This document shows, one piece after another, positions 26,048-34,413 of a stretch of DNA of 34,413 nucleotides. Positions within the stretch are counted from its first letter, which is position 1. Every line of letters starts with the position of its first letter. Made by a program: the position numbers and the translations under genes. The notes beneath the pieces were generated by a model, which worked only from the letters and a program-made list of their open reading frames with translations, did no database searches and was not told the origin of the DNA. This DNA is from Candidatus Rokuibacteriota bacterium (GTDB lineage: Bacteria; Methylomirabilota; Methylomirabilia; Rokubacteriales; CSP1-6), in contig QHSQ01000120.1 of NCBI GenBank assembly GCA_003221615.1, positions 1-34,413 on the forward strand, read 5' to 3'.

Positions 26048-26803
26048 TCATGCGGCGCTCAGCCGGCATCGAATGATTGCGGTGAAGAGCTCACGTGTCG
26101 GACCTGCCGCGAGGAAGCTCAGCTTACGAATCGGCACGGCTTCGAACTGCTCGACGGCGTAGCCGCTCTCGGCGACAAGACGACTGAAGCGGCGCACCGT
26201 CATGCCGTTGAGCCCGCCGTCGACCTCGGAGAACCGCGTCGCGCCGTCGCCGTTGAAGTCGGAGCGCCAGCGGATCAAGGCGCGCTCCGTGAAGATCAGG
26301 TGTGACCACGGGAAGATCGAGAACGCGTGGCCGCCCAGCGGGTGGAACCACGGCGGACCGAATGCCACCAGCACGCGGCCGCCCGGTCCGAGGAGCCGCC
26401 TCATCGACGCCAGCGCGCCGCCGGGATCCGCGTAGTGCTCGAACCCGTCGAGCGAGACGACGACGTCGACCGGTTCAGGCGCCTGGGTCGCGAAGACACA
26501 GCGACCCGCCACGCCGGCCTCTCGGGCCTTCTGTCGGGCCACCTGCAGCACGCTCTCGCGGATGTCCAGGCCGATGACCCGCCTGGCTCCGCGCTGGGCG
26601 ATCTCGACCGCGTCGTCCCCGGTTCCGCATCCGAAGTCGAGTACGACCTTGTCGGCGCACTCGCGCCAGATCCCCGGCCCCAGCAGCACCTCGAGCTTGC
26701 TGCGGTCGCGATACGCCGCGCCGGAGCACAGGTCGCGTCGGGGCGGGCTGCCGCCGAGCCGCCGGAGGAGCTGATAGCCGAGCCGTCCGCCGATCACGCC
26801 CAT
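26048..26803 (-). CDS. Class I SAM-dependent methyltransferase
   Basis: A 251-aa protein with the SAM-binding motif I VLDFGCGTGDD (54-64), acidic post-I residue in GLDIRES (78-84) and a motif IV-like VVSLDGFEHY (115-124). The C-terminal half has aromatic and loop segments such as FGPPWFHPLGG that look like those of sugar or small-molecule methyltransferases. It presumably O-methylates a polysaccharide sugar. The true start is the ATG at 26803; the frame is open farther upstream, but that is the heparinase-like gene. It overlaps the heparinase-like gene by 10 bases. Confidence 0.83.
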   Translation of the reverse strand: MGVIGGRLGYQLLRRLGGSPPRRDLCSGAAYRDRSKLEVLLGPGIWRECADKVVLDFGCGTGDDAVEIAQRGARRVIGLDIRESVLQVARQKAREAGVAGRCVFATQAPEPVDVVVSLDGFEHYADPGGALASMRRLLGPGGRVLVAFGPPWFHPLGGHAFSIFPWSHLIFTERALIRWRSDFNGDGATRFSEVDGGLNGMTVRRFSRLVAESGYAVEQFEAVPIRKLSFLAAGPTRELFTAIIRCRLSAA

Positions 26804-28938
26804 CGGTCCGTCCGGATCTCGGGCAGCCCGCGCTCGCCGAAGGCGATGCGCTCGCCCGCGTCCTCGAGGACGAGCCCGACCGGCGCGCCGCTCGCGTCGA
26901 TCACCGACGACACCGCGGGCGCCGCCGCCCGCGGGCCCGCGCTCGGAAGGAGCAGGGTCAGCACGCGCAGCGGAAGGGTCGTCACCGTGGAATAGACCAG
27001 GAGCGGCGCGGGCACCCGCCGTCCGTAGATCGGCGAGATCCAGCCACGCATCGGATCGAGCTCGCCGGTGTGCACGCTGGCCTTGAGCGCCACGCTCGCG
27101 AACGGACGGACGAGGAGCTCGGTCCCCGTCCGCCCCCGCGCGCGCGCCCAGAGCGTCGGATCCACGTGCACCTCGAGGGGCGCGAACTGGAACTGGAGGT
27201 CGACCTGATGCTCGCCGTCGCCCTCGAGGTCGTCGATGACGATCCAGTAGCTGCCCTTGACGAAGACCACGCGGCGCCGGTGCACGGCGCCGCCGCCCGG
27301 CGCCTCGACGTACGCGCGATGGTCGGCGTCGGCGAACTCGAGCTCTCGTGTCGAGCGCCAGTCGAGGAGTCGCGCGCCCGGCCGCTCCGCCCAGCGGAAC
27401 GGCCCGACCGGCGAAGCCTGAGACTTGCCGTCCAGGACCACCGCGCTGTGCGCCGCGGTCGAGCGGAAATATTCGCGGCTCGCCGGATCGCCGGCGTAGC
27501 AGTACGTGCCGGAGTCGACGAGGTATGGCTCGCCGAAGACCGCGCACTGCACGCTCAGGAGATCGGCGTGGCCGTGCCCGCCGCTCACGGGACAGCCGAG
27601 CGGTCCCACGTCGAAGATCAGCTGGTGGTCGTCCGCCGACCAGCCGTTGCGCATGACCACGTAGCCGCCGTCGGCGAAGAGCCGCGATGGCGCATCGGCC
27701 GGGGGTGCCGGCCGGAGCGCGTCGAAGGCGTCGAGCCCGTCGGGGCCCAGGAGCCAGAGCACTTCGGGCGGCGCGCCGCCGGCCGCCCACGCGCAATCGG
27801 CGCGACCCAGGAAAGCCGCCGCGGTCGCCAGCACGCCGCGGAAGTCGCTCTGACCGCGCCGCGCGAGCGGCACCAGTGTGCCGCCGTCGGCATCGCCCAT
27901 CTGCGGCATCGAGCCGTCGGGGAAGCGAACCGCCAGCAAAAAGTCGAGCATGCGGCCGACGCGGTCGCCCACCGCGGGCGGAATCGACCAGCCGTTGCGC
28001 CTGGACAGGATCAGCAGGTGCAGATAGAACTCGAGCGTGTAGCGCTGGTAGCCGGTCGACAGCTCGAAGTAGACACCGTCGTCGAGGATGTGGCGCGCGC
28101 TCTGCTCGACCAGGATCCTGGTGCCGAGCTCGCGCCAGTGATCGGCGCGCGGCAGCTCGGGGAAGATCAGCCCGGCGTAGACGAGACCGAGGGCTTCGCC
28201 CGTCAGGTGCGTGTTCGGCGAGAAGTAGTAAGAGAGGTAACGCTCGACGTGCGCGGCGTGAGCCCAGATCGAGCGGACGATACGATCGAACAGCGCGGGT
28301 GAGAGCACGGGCGATCCGCGGAGCAGCAGGAGCGCCCAGCACCACGAGATCGTCCTGAACGAGACCTCGAGGCTGCTGGCCCAGTTGATTCCGACGCCGG
28401 GGGGATTGGCGTCGATCCACTGCTCGACGTAGTCGGTGAAGGCGCGGGCATAGCAGAGATCGCCGGTCAGCCGGTAGGCCTGGCCGAGCTGGACCATCCA
28501 CTGGTGGCGGTTCAGCTCCCAGACGACCTTGCTATCGCCGATCGTGCTCGGGTCGAGCGGATTCAGGCGGCTCCAGTGCTCGACGGGCGCGCGGCGTCCG
28601 GCGACCGGGTCGAGGCTCCAGTCGATCGGATCGCCGAACGACAGCGCCTCGTAGCCGAGGAGATCGAAACGGCCGCGGCACGTCGCCTCGGCGATCGCCA
28701 CGGCCTCGTCGCGCGCGTCGGGCATCCGGTCGATCGCGAGGCGCGGCGTCCGGTCGCTCACCGCCCCCTCGAAGAAGTGACGCGGGGTGATCGCGCGGAA
28801 GCGCGCGAGGCTCAGACGATGGTCGGGGCCCAGAGCGATGGGTGCGACCATCCCGGTGCGCTCGAGAAGCTTCGAGGCTTCCTGGCGGCCCCGGCAGATC
28901 AGCTCGTCGGTCCCGGTGCGCGCGAGCCGCCGGATCAC
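26794..28938 (-). CDS. Heparinase II/III-like polysaccharide lyase
   Basis: A 714-aa two-domain lyase-like protein. The N-terminal alpha/alpha toroid includes conserved NTHLTGEALGLVYAG, and the central region has Gly-rich and His segments typical of the family, GGHGHADLLSVQ and DSGTYCYAG, followed by a beta-sandwich half. This family cleaves uronate-containing glycans such as heparin, alginate and capsules. In EPS loci it usually trims or releases the polymer. No signal peptide is seen at the start, so export or an annotation shift upstream is possible. The start is a GTG at 28938 with GGGAG seven bases before it. The stop of the preceding GT4 overlaps it as GTGA. The giant frame to 30102 crosses two genes and is rejected. 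Confidence 0.82.
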   Translation of the reverse strand: MIRRLARTGTDELICRGRQEASKLLERTGMVAPIALGPDHRLSLARFRAITPRHFFEGAVSDRTPRLAIDRMPDARDEAVAIAEATCRGRFDLLGYEALSFGDPIDWSLDPVAGRRAPVEHWSRLNPLDPSTIGDSKVVWELNRHQWMVQLGQAYRLTGDLCYARAFTDYVEQWIDANPPGVGINWASSLEVSFRTISWCWALLLLRGSPVLSPALFDRIVRSIWAHAAHVERYLSYYFSPNTHLTGEALGLVYAGLIFPELPRADHWRELGTRILVEQSARHILDDGVYFELSTGYQRYTLEFYLHLLILSRRNGWSIPPAVGDRVGRMLDFLLAVRFPDGSMPQMGDADGGTLVPLARRGQSDFRGVLATAAAFLGRADCAWAAGGAPPEVLWLLGPDGLDAFDALRPAPPADAPSRLFADGGYVVMRNGWSADDHQLIFDVGPLGCPVSGGHGHADLLSVQCAVFGEPYLVDSGTYCYAGDPASREYFRSTAAHSAVVLDGKSQASPVGPFRWAERPGARLLDWRSTRELEFADADHRAYVEAPGGGAVHRRRVVFVKGSYWIVIDDLEGDGEHQVDLQFQFAPLEVHVDPTLWARARGRTGTELLVRPFASVALKASVHTGELDPMRGWISPIYGRRVPAPLLVYSTVTTLPLRVLTLLLPSAGPRAAAPAVSSVIDASGAPVGLVLEDAGERIAFGERGLPEIRTDRWA

Positions 28939-29993
28939 GCCGACACTCCCGCGTAGGCGGCCGCCCACTGAGCGGAGAGCCGCGCCCACGTGTACGCTTC
29001 GACCTCGGACCGCGCCTGGCGGGCCATGCGCAGGGCGCGGACCGGATACTCCAGCATCACGGTCACGGCCTTCGCCGTCGAGGCCGGATCGTCGGGCGGG
29101 ACCACCAGGCCGGTCTCGCCGTCGCGGACGAGCGCGGCGATGTCCCCGGTCGCGGTCGAGATGACGGGCAGCCCCGCCGCGAAGGCCTCGAGCACCGACA
29201 AGGGCTGATTGTCGACGATCGACGAATTGACGAAGATGTCGGCGGCCTCGTAGAGCGCCGGCATGTCGGCCGGCGCGACGCGTCCGAGAAACCGGATGCC
29301 GCGGTCCCCGAGCACCGACGCGCGCCGCATCAGACGGGCTCGCTCGCTGCCGTCCCCGGCGATCGTCAAGGTCGCCCCGGGGAACCGCTCCCTCAGGAGC
29401 GCGAACGCCTCGAGCGTGACGTCGACGCGATAGTACGGATCGAGGTTGCGCGCCGAGAGAATGCGCGCGTGCGGCGGCATCCGGTCCCGATAGCTGAATC
29501 GCGTCGTGTCCACCAGGTTCGGCACGGCGCGCGCCGGGTAGCCGTATCGGACGAATACCGTCCGGAGGTACTCGGAGGGCACGACGATCTCGTGGGCGAG
29601 CGAGAGCCAGGGATGCACGAGGGCGCCCCAGCGCTCGAGGTGGTCCTCGGCCTCGCCGCTGTGATAGTTGAGCAGGATCCGCTTGCCGAAGCGCCGCGCC
29701 GCCAGGAGCGCCGGCGCCACCGCGATCAGGAACGACCAGTAGGACGCCGAGAAGACGTGAACGACGTCGGCGTCGCGAAGGCGGTGGAGGCTCGGGATGT
29801 AGAGCGACTGATTCAACACGGTCCGGGCATAGGGCCAGCGACGCACCCAGCCGAGCCCGCGCGGAAACCGCGGGTTGACCGGAACGAAGTCGACCTCGTA
29901 GCCCGCCTCTCGCAGGCCGTCGCACAGCGCATGCGCCTGGATCGACTGGCCGCCGACGATGTCGAGGCTCGGCGCCACCACCGCGATCCTCAT
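28935..29993 (-). CDS. Glycosyltransferase, GT4 family
   Basis: A 352-aa GT-B enzyme starting MRIAVVAPSLDIVGGQSIQ, with the usual glycine loop (13-15). The C-terminal donor lobe has IAGDGSER (211-218), the GT4 motif NQPLSVLEAFAAGLPVIST (262-280, E269) and DGETGLVVPP (291-300). It transfers a sugar from an NDP donor with retention of configuration, probably to the EPS lipid intermediate. The start is the ATG at 29993, overlapping the flippase end by 4 bases; an upstream GTG would only add an Arg-rich segment. Its stop overlaps the GTG of the heparinase-like gene. Confidence 0.88.
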   Translation of the reverse strand: MRIAVVAPSLDIVGGQSIQAHALCDGLREAGYEVDFVPVNPRFPRGLGWVRRWPYARTVLNQSLYIPSLHRLRDADVVHVFSASYWSFLIAVAPALLAARRFGKRILLNYHSGEAEDHLERWGALVHPWLSLAHEIVVPSEYLRTVFVRYGYPARAVPNLVDTTRFSYRDRMPPHARILSARNLDPYYRVDVTLEAFALLRERFPGATLTIAGDGSERARLMRRASVLGDRGIRFLGRVAPADMPALYEAADIFVNSSIVDNQPLSVLEAFAAGLPVISTATGDIAALVRDGETGLVVPPDDPASTAKAVTVMLEYPVRALRMARQARSEVEAYTWARLSAQWAAAYAGVSA

Positions 29994-31543
29994 GGCTCGA
30001 GCCGCGCACGCCCGGTGCGCACCCCGACGTCCGCCAGCGCCGGCTCGCGCCGGCCGAGCCCCAGACGCACCAGGAACGCGAGCGCCCGTCGGCGGAGCGC
30101 ATCGCGCTCGGCCACGGTCACGACACCGAGAGCCCACACCGACACGACATAGACCGTCGCGAATGCGGCTCCGCTCGCGGCGAGCACGACGAGGGCTCCA
30201 CCCGCCCCGACCAGCAGCCGCACGACGGCGGCGATGACGCCGGCGACGGCGGCGGCCGCCGCCAGCTTCGCGACGTCACCGAAGCGCGCCAGATCACGCC
30301 CGGTCACCTTGAGCACGCGCGCGAGCATCAGGCTCACCGCGACGCGATCGACCGCGTTGACGGAGACCATCACCACGATCGCGCCGAGCAACCAGTGGCG
30401 AGCCGTCACGCTCCAGAGCCCCAGCACCAGCACGGCGACCAGCGCGACGCGGATCCGCACCAGGATCGAGGTGTACGCCGGGTAGGCACGCAGGACCGGA
30501 TCGCAGGCGCTGGTGAGAATGCCGAGCGGGATCAAGGTCAGGTTGACGGCGAAGATCGGCCAGCTCCCGCGGTAGCTCTCGGTGAAGAGCACGGTGACGA
30601 ACTCGCGCCCGACGACGAGCAGGCAGGCGTAGAGCGGGAAGTACAGCGCGGCGAGCATCCGCACCATGCGAGCCAGGAGCTCCACGATCTCGCGCCGCTC
30701 GCCCTCGAGCTGGAGCCGGCCGACGGCCGGAATCATGACGCCGCCGACCGACTCGGCCACGATCTGGAGAAACGGCAGCTGGAAGCAGCCGACGGCGTAG
30801 ATCGCGAAGGTGGCGGCATCGAACGAGCGCGCGACGAAGTAGTTGTGGAGATCGAGCTGGGCCATCGAGAGAATCGCCGCCGCCCCGAGGGGCAGCGCAT
30901 AGCCGAGCTGCGCCCGCATGACCTGCCAGTCGCCGGCGGCCCAGAACCGCGGAAACCGGGACTCGAGATACCAGAAGAGGATCCCCGCCTGCACGAGGCA
31001 GTGGAGCGTGGCCGCGGTGATGAGCGCCTCGACCGTGGGCACGAGCCAGGCGGCGCCGACGAGCAGGAGCGTCTTGGACACATACGTGACGACGATCAGG
31101 CGGGCGGCCAGGGCGACCTCGCCGTTCCCGACCGCGATGATCTCGAGGAACGAGGCGGCGACCGCCAGGAACGCGAGCAACGCGAGCCCCGGTGCGTAGG
31201 GGACGAGCTCGCGGCTGCCGAAGATCGCCTCGAGGAGGCTCGGGCGCAGCAGCAGCGCGAGCGACGCGAGCCCCGCGACGAGCAGGTGAAACAGCGCGAT
31301 GTTGAAGACCACCCGTCCTTGCCGATCCCCGCAGCGCGGCAGGAAATAGAACGCGCTCATCGCGAAGCCGAGCGGCAGGATCGTGATCGCGGTGTTGACG
31401 AGGAGGAACACCTGCTTGTAGAGACCGAACTCGGTCTGGCTCAGGCTGCGCACCAGGATGAGCGGCAGCGCGAAGCCGAGCGCGAAGGCCACCCCCTTCG
31501 CCGAGGCCAGCCAGACCACGCGGCGCGTGAGCGTCCCGCGCAT
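29990..31543 (-). CDS. Wzx-type polysaccharide flippase (MOP/MATE superfamily)
   Basis: A 517-aa polytopic membrane protein, with about 12-14 hydrophobic segments and the Wzx/RfbX-type N-terminus MRGTLTRRVVWLASAKGVAFALGF. Family members flip undecaprenyl-linked oligosaccharide units across the inner membrane, so this is the export step of a Wzx/Wzy-type pathway; no Wzy polymerase was recognised in the window. The start is the ATG at 31543, whose first base overlaps the last base of the DUF362 stop (TGATG); a GTG at 31546 directly precedes it. GGAG lies 8 bases upstream. A stretch of Arg-rich residues at the extreme C-terminus follows the last helix. Confidence 0.87.
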   Translation of the reverse strand: MRGTLTRRVVWLASAKGVAFALGFALPLILVRSLSQTEFGLYKQVFLLVNTAITILPLGFAMSAFYFLPRCGDRQGRVVFNIALFHLLVAGLASLALLLRPSLLEAIFGSRELVPYAPGLALLAFLAVAASFLEIIAVGNGEVALAARLIVVTYVSKTLLLVGAAWLVPTVEALITAATLHCLVQAGILFWYLESRFPRFWAAGDWQVMRAQLGYALPLGAAAILSMAQLDLHNYFVARSFDAATFAIYAVGCFQLPFLQIVAESVGGVMIPAVGRLQLEGERREIVELLARMVRMLAALYFPLYACLLVVGREFVTVLFTESYRGSWPIFAVNLTLIPLGILTSACDPVLRAYPAYTSILVRIRVALVAVLVLGLWSVTARHWLLGAIVVMVSVNAVDRVAVSLMLARVLKVTGRDLARFGDVAKLAAAAAVAGVIAAVVRLLVGAGGALVVLAASGAAFATVYVVSVWALGVVTVAERDALRRRALAFLVRLGLGRREPALADVGVRTGRARLEP

Positions 31544-32946
31544 CACCGGCGCTCCAGCGACGCCGCGGCCGAGTCGCGCCAGCCCGGCGGGTGCTTGATC
31601 GATTGCGTGGCGGCGAGGACGTCGCTGAGCGTCGCGGTCCCGCCGCCGAGGTCGCCGATCAGCCGGACCTCGTCACGCTCGAAGGCCGTGATCGGCCAGC
31701 GGAAGCGGCCGAACGCCTCGCGGGCCAACGCGACGCGATGCGGGTCGTAGCCGAGCAGATGGGCGCCGACCCAGTCGACCGCGGCCGGATTGCCGCCGCC
31801 GAGCAGCAGGCCGAGCTCGAGCGGCTCGGCGGCGAGTGGGCCGTCGCCCTGCCCGGCGATCATCGCGTCGACGACGTGCAGGACACGGCGCTGCGGGGTC
31901 TCGGCGAGCGTCCCGTCGGTTCGCCCGTAGTTGAGGATCCGGTTCAGGTCGAGGCACGTTCGCCAGACCGTGTCGTTACCCGACCACGCGCCCTCCACGC
32001 CGACCTCGTCGCCCATCAGCTGCGCGATCCGGCCCAGGACGTCGCCGGTCGCGCTCCACGCGAACGCGCGAGTGCCGGGAGCGCTGGCGAGGTTCGACTG
32101 ATCGAGGGCGACCTCGATCGCCCGCTTGAGCACGCTGCCGCCCGGATAGCAATCACCGCCGTGGCGCGACCCGCCGACCCGGTGGTGAGGCAGAAACTCT
32201 TTGTTGCCGTTGATCCCGACCAGGTTCTTGAGCGCGCTGGTGATGCCCGCCTTGCAGTGGGTCTTGAGCTTCGGCACGTTCACGACGACGTCGGCTTCGA
32301 CGATCGCGCGCGCCACCAGATAGCAGTGGCGCCCGGGCGCGTGGGTCTGCCGCATCTTGCGCGGGTCGTACTGGGTGACCCGGAACGAGCCCCGCATGTC
32401 GGTGACCGGCTCGAGCAGGCTCTCGGCGCCGAGATCGAACAGGACGAAGTCGGACTCGGGCTGCTGGTCCTCCCGGGCGACCCGTACGCCGTACCGGAAC
32501 TCGCACGTGGTGCGCCGGAAGTCCCGCACGCCTTCGAAGGCCGGCTCCCTCGTCTGCAGATCGGCGGCCCACCGATCGAGACCGGTGTCACCCAGGAGGC
32601 GCTCGAGGTCGCAGCCCTGGAGCGGCGCGTCGCCGACGACGACACGCGCAGGCCCCGCGGCCAGCACGCCCTCGACGACGGCGTGGATCAGCCCGGGATC
32701 GGTGACGAGCGGCCCGAGCCCCCAGGGCCCGCGGTTCTCGTGCAGCACCCAGTTGGGCTTCACGACCACGCGTGCCCCGCGCGGGATCGCGCTCCCGAAC
32801 GGTCCCCTGCCCACCTCGCTCCACTCGAGGAAATCGCCGAGACGCTGAAGGCTCGTCGAGAGCTCGGCGCGCCGCCGCTCCGGCGTGTCCGCGGACACCC
32901 GCACGGCCGCGACGCACGAGGCTCGCGTGAAGTCCCGGTCCGTCAT
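31543..32946 (-). CDS. DUF362 domain-containing protein
   Basis: A 467-aa protein with the DUF362 (PF04015) signature, especially VVNVPKLKTHCKAGITSALKNL (221-242) and the RVVVKPNW strand near the N-terminus (59-66). The family is found with Fe-S or surface-polysaccharide genes, but its reaction is not established. A C-terminal region (about 330-430) is also conserved, with AMIAGQGDGPLAAEP and VDWVGAHLLGYDP resembling family-specific blocks. No ferredoxin-type CxxCxxC cluster is seen here. It is translationally coupled to both neighbours: start (ATG at 32946) overlapping the CapK-like stop (ATGA), stop overlapping the flippase start. Confidence 0.84.
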   Translation of the reverse strand: MTDRDFTRASCVAAVRVSADTPERRRAELSTSLQRLGDFLEWSEVGRGPFGSAIPRGARVVVKPNWVLHENRGPWGLGPLVTDPGLIHAVVEGVLAAGPARVVVGDAPLQGCDLERLLGDTGLDRWAADLQTREPAFEGVRDFRRTTCEFRYGVRVAREDQQPESDFVLFDLGAESLLEPVTDMRGSFRVTQYDPRKMRQTHAPGRHCYLVARAIVEADVVVNVPKLKTHCKAGITSALKNLVGINGNKEFLPHHRVGGSRHGGDCYPGGSVLKRAIEVALDQSNLASAPGTRAFAWSATGDVLGRIAQLMGDEVGVEGAWSGNDTVWRTCLDLNRILNYGRTDGTLAETPQRRVLHVVDAMIAGQGDGPLAAEPLELGLLLGGGNPAAVDWVGAHLLGYDPHRVALAREAFGRFRWPITAFERDEVRLIGDLGGGTATLSDVLAATQSIKHPPGWRDSAAASLERR

Positions 32947-34328
32947 CGCTGAGCCCGCCGGCGCTCGTCGATCTCGCTGACGACGAAGCGCACCTTGTTG
33001 GCGCGAGTCCGGGGCAAGGCCTCGCAGAGTTCGAGGCTCACGGCGAGGCCGTCGAGATTGGCGTGGAGCGTCCGAAGAATGTCGACGCGGTTGTCCTCGC
33101 CGAAGGTCGGCGCCGGCACCAGCCGGACCGTCACGCTGGCGTCGTCGGTCTGCACGATCTGGTACTGGCGGACGGGATGGTCCTTCATCATGTGCGGGAA
33201 CTCGATGCCGTGGATCCAGCGGCCGTCGGGCAGCCAGATCCGATCGAGCTCGCGCCCCAGGACTTCGTCGAGCTCGAACGTCGGGTGCCCCGGGCGGCTG
33301 CCCGCCGGGAACCGGGCGAGATCGCCGATCCGGTAGCGCAGCATCGGCATCCCGTCGCCGTGGAGCTTCGTGACGAGAATCGACGCGACCGGATCGCGGC
33401 TATCCGGCTCGATCAGCACGTTGGCCCAGTCGATCTCGAGCTCGAGGCTCCGATCCGGATCGACCTGGAACGCGATCAGCCCGACGTCGCGACTCCCGTA
33501 GCGCTCGTGAATCGGCCGGCCGAACACCGACTGGATCAGCGCCCGATCCCCGGGCATGAGCTTCTCGGCGCCGGTCACGAAGCACTGCGTGGGATAGCTC
33601 GGCCGCCAGCCACGCGCGCGGACCTCCGCCGCCAGCGCCGCGAGCGCGTTCGCGTAGGCCAGCAGGTAGCGCGGTTGCCAGCGCTCGAGGGTCGCGTGAT
33701 AGCCCGCCAGCGTCGACGGCGAGAGCCGGAAGCACTCGAGCTCGCGCGAGTTGTCGACGAACGAGCGGAGCCGATCGCCGAGGCCGTCGCCGGCCTTGGG
33801 ATCGAGATGGTGTCCCCAGAGCGCCGCCGCCCGGATGCCCCGCGGCAGGCCGATCCGCCGCATATAGTGCTCGATCCCGCTCTCGCGCCAGCCGCGCTCG
33901 CTCGGACCCAGCCAGATGACCGTGGGAACGCCGGTCGAGCCACCGGTGGCGTCCTGGCGAAGATCGGCGGACGGGACGGCGACCGAGACGAGCGCCCGAC
34001 CGGCTCGGTGAATCTCCTCACGCTCGAGGGTCGGCAGCGCCGCGAAGTCGTCGAACGTGAAATCGCTGCGCGGATCGAATCCGATCTGGTCGAACAATTC
34101 CCGGTAATACCGAGTGGTCCACCAGGCTCGGCGAACCGCCTCGCGCAGCCGGGCCAGCATCCACTCGCGCCGCTGCTCCGTGGGCCACCCGGCCGCCTGC
34201 TCGCGCAGGCTCAGGCCTTCCCGGCACGCGAGCGCCGCGGGACGGAGCGCCGGCCGCGCCAGCCGCGAGAGCCGGCGCAGCGGCTGGAGGAGCTGGATCG
34301 AGACCAGGTCGTGGGTGGCCGGGCTCAT
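32943..34328 (-). CDS. CapK/phenylacetate-CoA-ligase-like adenylate-forming protein
   Basis: A 461-aa protein related to PaaK/CapK adenylate-forming enzymes. The P-loop-like ATP motif is TGGSTGVPT (128-136), with RYGSRD (276-281) at the position of the adenine-site YGxTE-like motif and MLRYRIGDLAR later, the usual motif before the flexible hinge. CapK-like proteins of capsule and exosortase loci are thought to activate an acyl or amino acid for transfer to the polysaccharide, but the acid is unknown. The start is the ATG at 34328, and its overlap with the preceding gene's TGA (34327-34325) supports this start. Confidence 0.82.
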   Translation of the reverse strand: MSPATHDLVSIQLLQPLRRLSRLARPALRPAALACREGLSLREQAAGWPTEQRREWMLARLREAVRRAWWTTRYYRELFDQIGFDPRSDFTFDDFAALPTLEREEIHRAGRALVSVAVPSADLRQDATGGSTGVPTVIWLGPSERGWRESGIEHYMRRIGLPRGIRAAALWGHHLDPKAGDGLGDRLRSFVDNSRELECFRLSPSTLAGYHATLERWQPRYLLAYANALAALAAEVRARGWRPSYPTQCFVTGAEKLMPGDRALIQSVFGRPIHERYGSRDVGLIAFQVDPDRSLELEIDWANVLIEPDSRDPVASILVTKLHGDGMPMLRYRIGDLARFPAGSRPGHPTFELDEVLGRELDRIWLPDGRWIHGIEFPHMMKDHPVRQYQIVQTDDASVTVRLVPAPTFGEDNRVDILRTLHANLDGLAVSLELCEALPRTRANKVRFVVSEIDERRRAQR

Positions 34329-34413
34329 GCCGGATCGCCCTCGGCCTGCTCGGGTGACGTGGCGCTCGCGCGACCTTCGGCGATCACCCGGACGGCGAGC
34401 GCCAGCCCCGCGA
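34325..34413 (-). CDS. C-terminal end of an unidentified EPS-operon gene (partial)
   Basis: The frame on the minus strand is open from the right edge to a TGA at 34327-34325. It encodes a fragment ending LALAVRVIAEGRASATSPEQ and a short tail. It overlaps the CapK-like start by 4 bases (ATGA), the same coupling used throughout this operon, which is the main reason to believe the gene is real. The 28 visible residues identify no family. Confidence 0.5.
   Translation of the reverse strand, partial: AGLALAVRVIAEGRASATSPEQAEGDPA

Noticed and set aside
26048..28501. An 817-aa ORF upstream of the methyltransferase
   Set aside because: Only the last 251 residues resemble a methyltransferase; the rest lies under the heparinase-like gene in another frame.
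26794..30102. A 1102-aa ORF continuing upstream of the heparinase-like gene
   Set aside because: The upstream part overlaps the GT4 and flippase genes in another frame and is Arg/Pro-rich. The GTG at 28938 with GGGAG and a GTGA overlap is a better start.

Overview
The window is strongly GC-rich, with dense genes, GTG as well as ATG starts, and many long false ORFs on opposite strands. The gene mix suggests an uncultivated soil or sediment bacterium such as Candidatus Rokubacteria/Methylomirabilota or a related proteobacterial-type lineage. It combines amidohydrolase-2, class III CoA-transferase, luciferase-like and SDR genes, sigma-54-type promoters, and an exosortase-A-style exopolysaccharide (EPS) locus. 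This placement is inference: no 16S or marker gene is present.

Region 1 (1-8964) is metabolic. It starts with the 3' end of an ABC transporter solute-binding protein. Next come an SDR oxidoreductase divergent from an amidohydrolase, and a single-domain response regulator behind a near-consensus sigma-54 promoter. A formyl-CoA:oxalate CoA-transferase-like gene lies next to an oxalyl-CoA decarboxylase/2-hydroxyacyl-CoA lyase-like TPP enzyme, which points to oxalyl-CoA/formyl-CoA chemistry. The spacer between these two is packed with GC palindromes. Then follow a small secreted FxLYD-like protein, an LLM-flavoprotein/SDR pair and a cupin.

Region 2 (8965-17104) is an envelope and signalling island. 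A large secreted right-handed beta-helix protein (897 aa) has a Pro-Ala linker and two tandem CDGC-containing C-terminal domains. It is flanked by two direct copies of a ~200-bp non-coding module ending in a GG-N10-GC (-24/-12) element. The second copy abuts a degenerate HNH-like gene. A third, diverged and inverted copy precedes a REC-kinase-REC hybrid. A MASE1-PAS-HisKA protein without an ATPase domain and a small four-cysteine protein complete the region.

Region 3 (17160-34413, all minus strand) is one EPS/capsule operon. Most junctions overlap by 1-11 bp. In transcription order it holds: a partial gene (cut by the window end), a CapK-like ligase, DUF362, a Wzx-type flippase, a GT4, a heparinase II/III-like lyase, a methyltransferase, a membrane GT2, a formyltransferase, a DUF3473-type polysaccharide deacetylase, an AsnB-type amidotransferase, a GT1/GT4, an AlgD-like GDP-mannose 6-dehydrogenase and a second beta-helix protein paralogous to the one in region 2. 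Together they suggest a uronate-containing polysaccharide that may be amidated, deacetylated and N-formylated, is exported by a Wzx-type route, and is trimmed or modified outside the cytoplasm.

The most interesting unexplained structure is the repeated sigma-54-like module. It may tie the region 2 beta-helix protein, the HNH-like protein and the hybrid kinase into one regulon.
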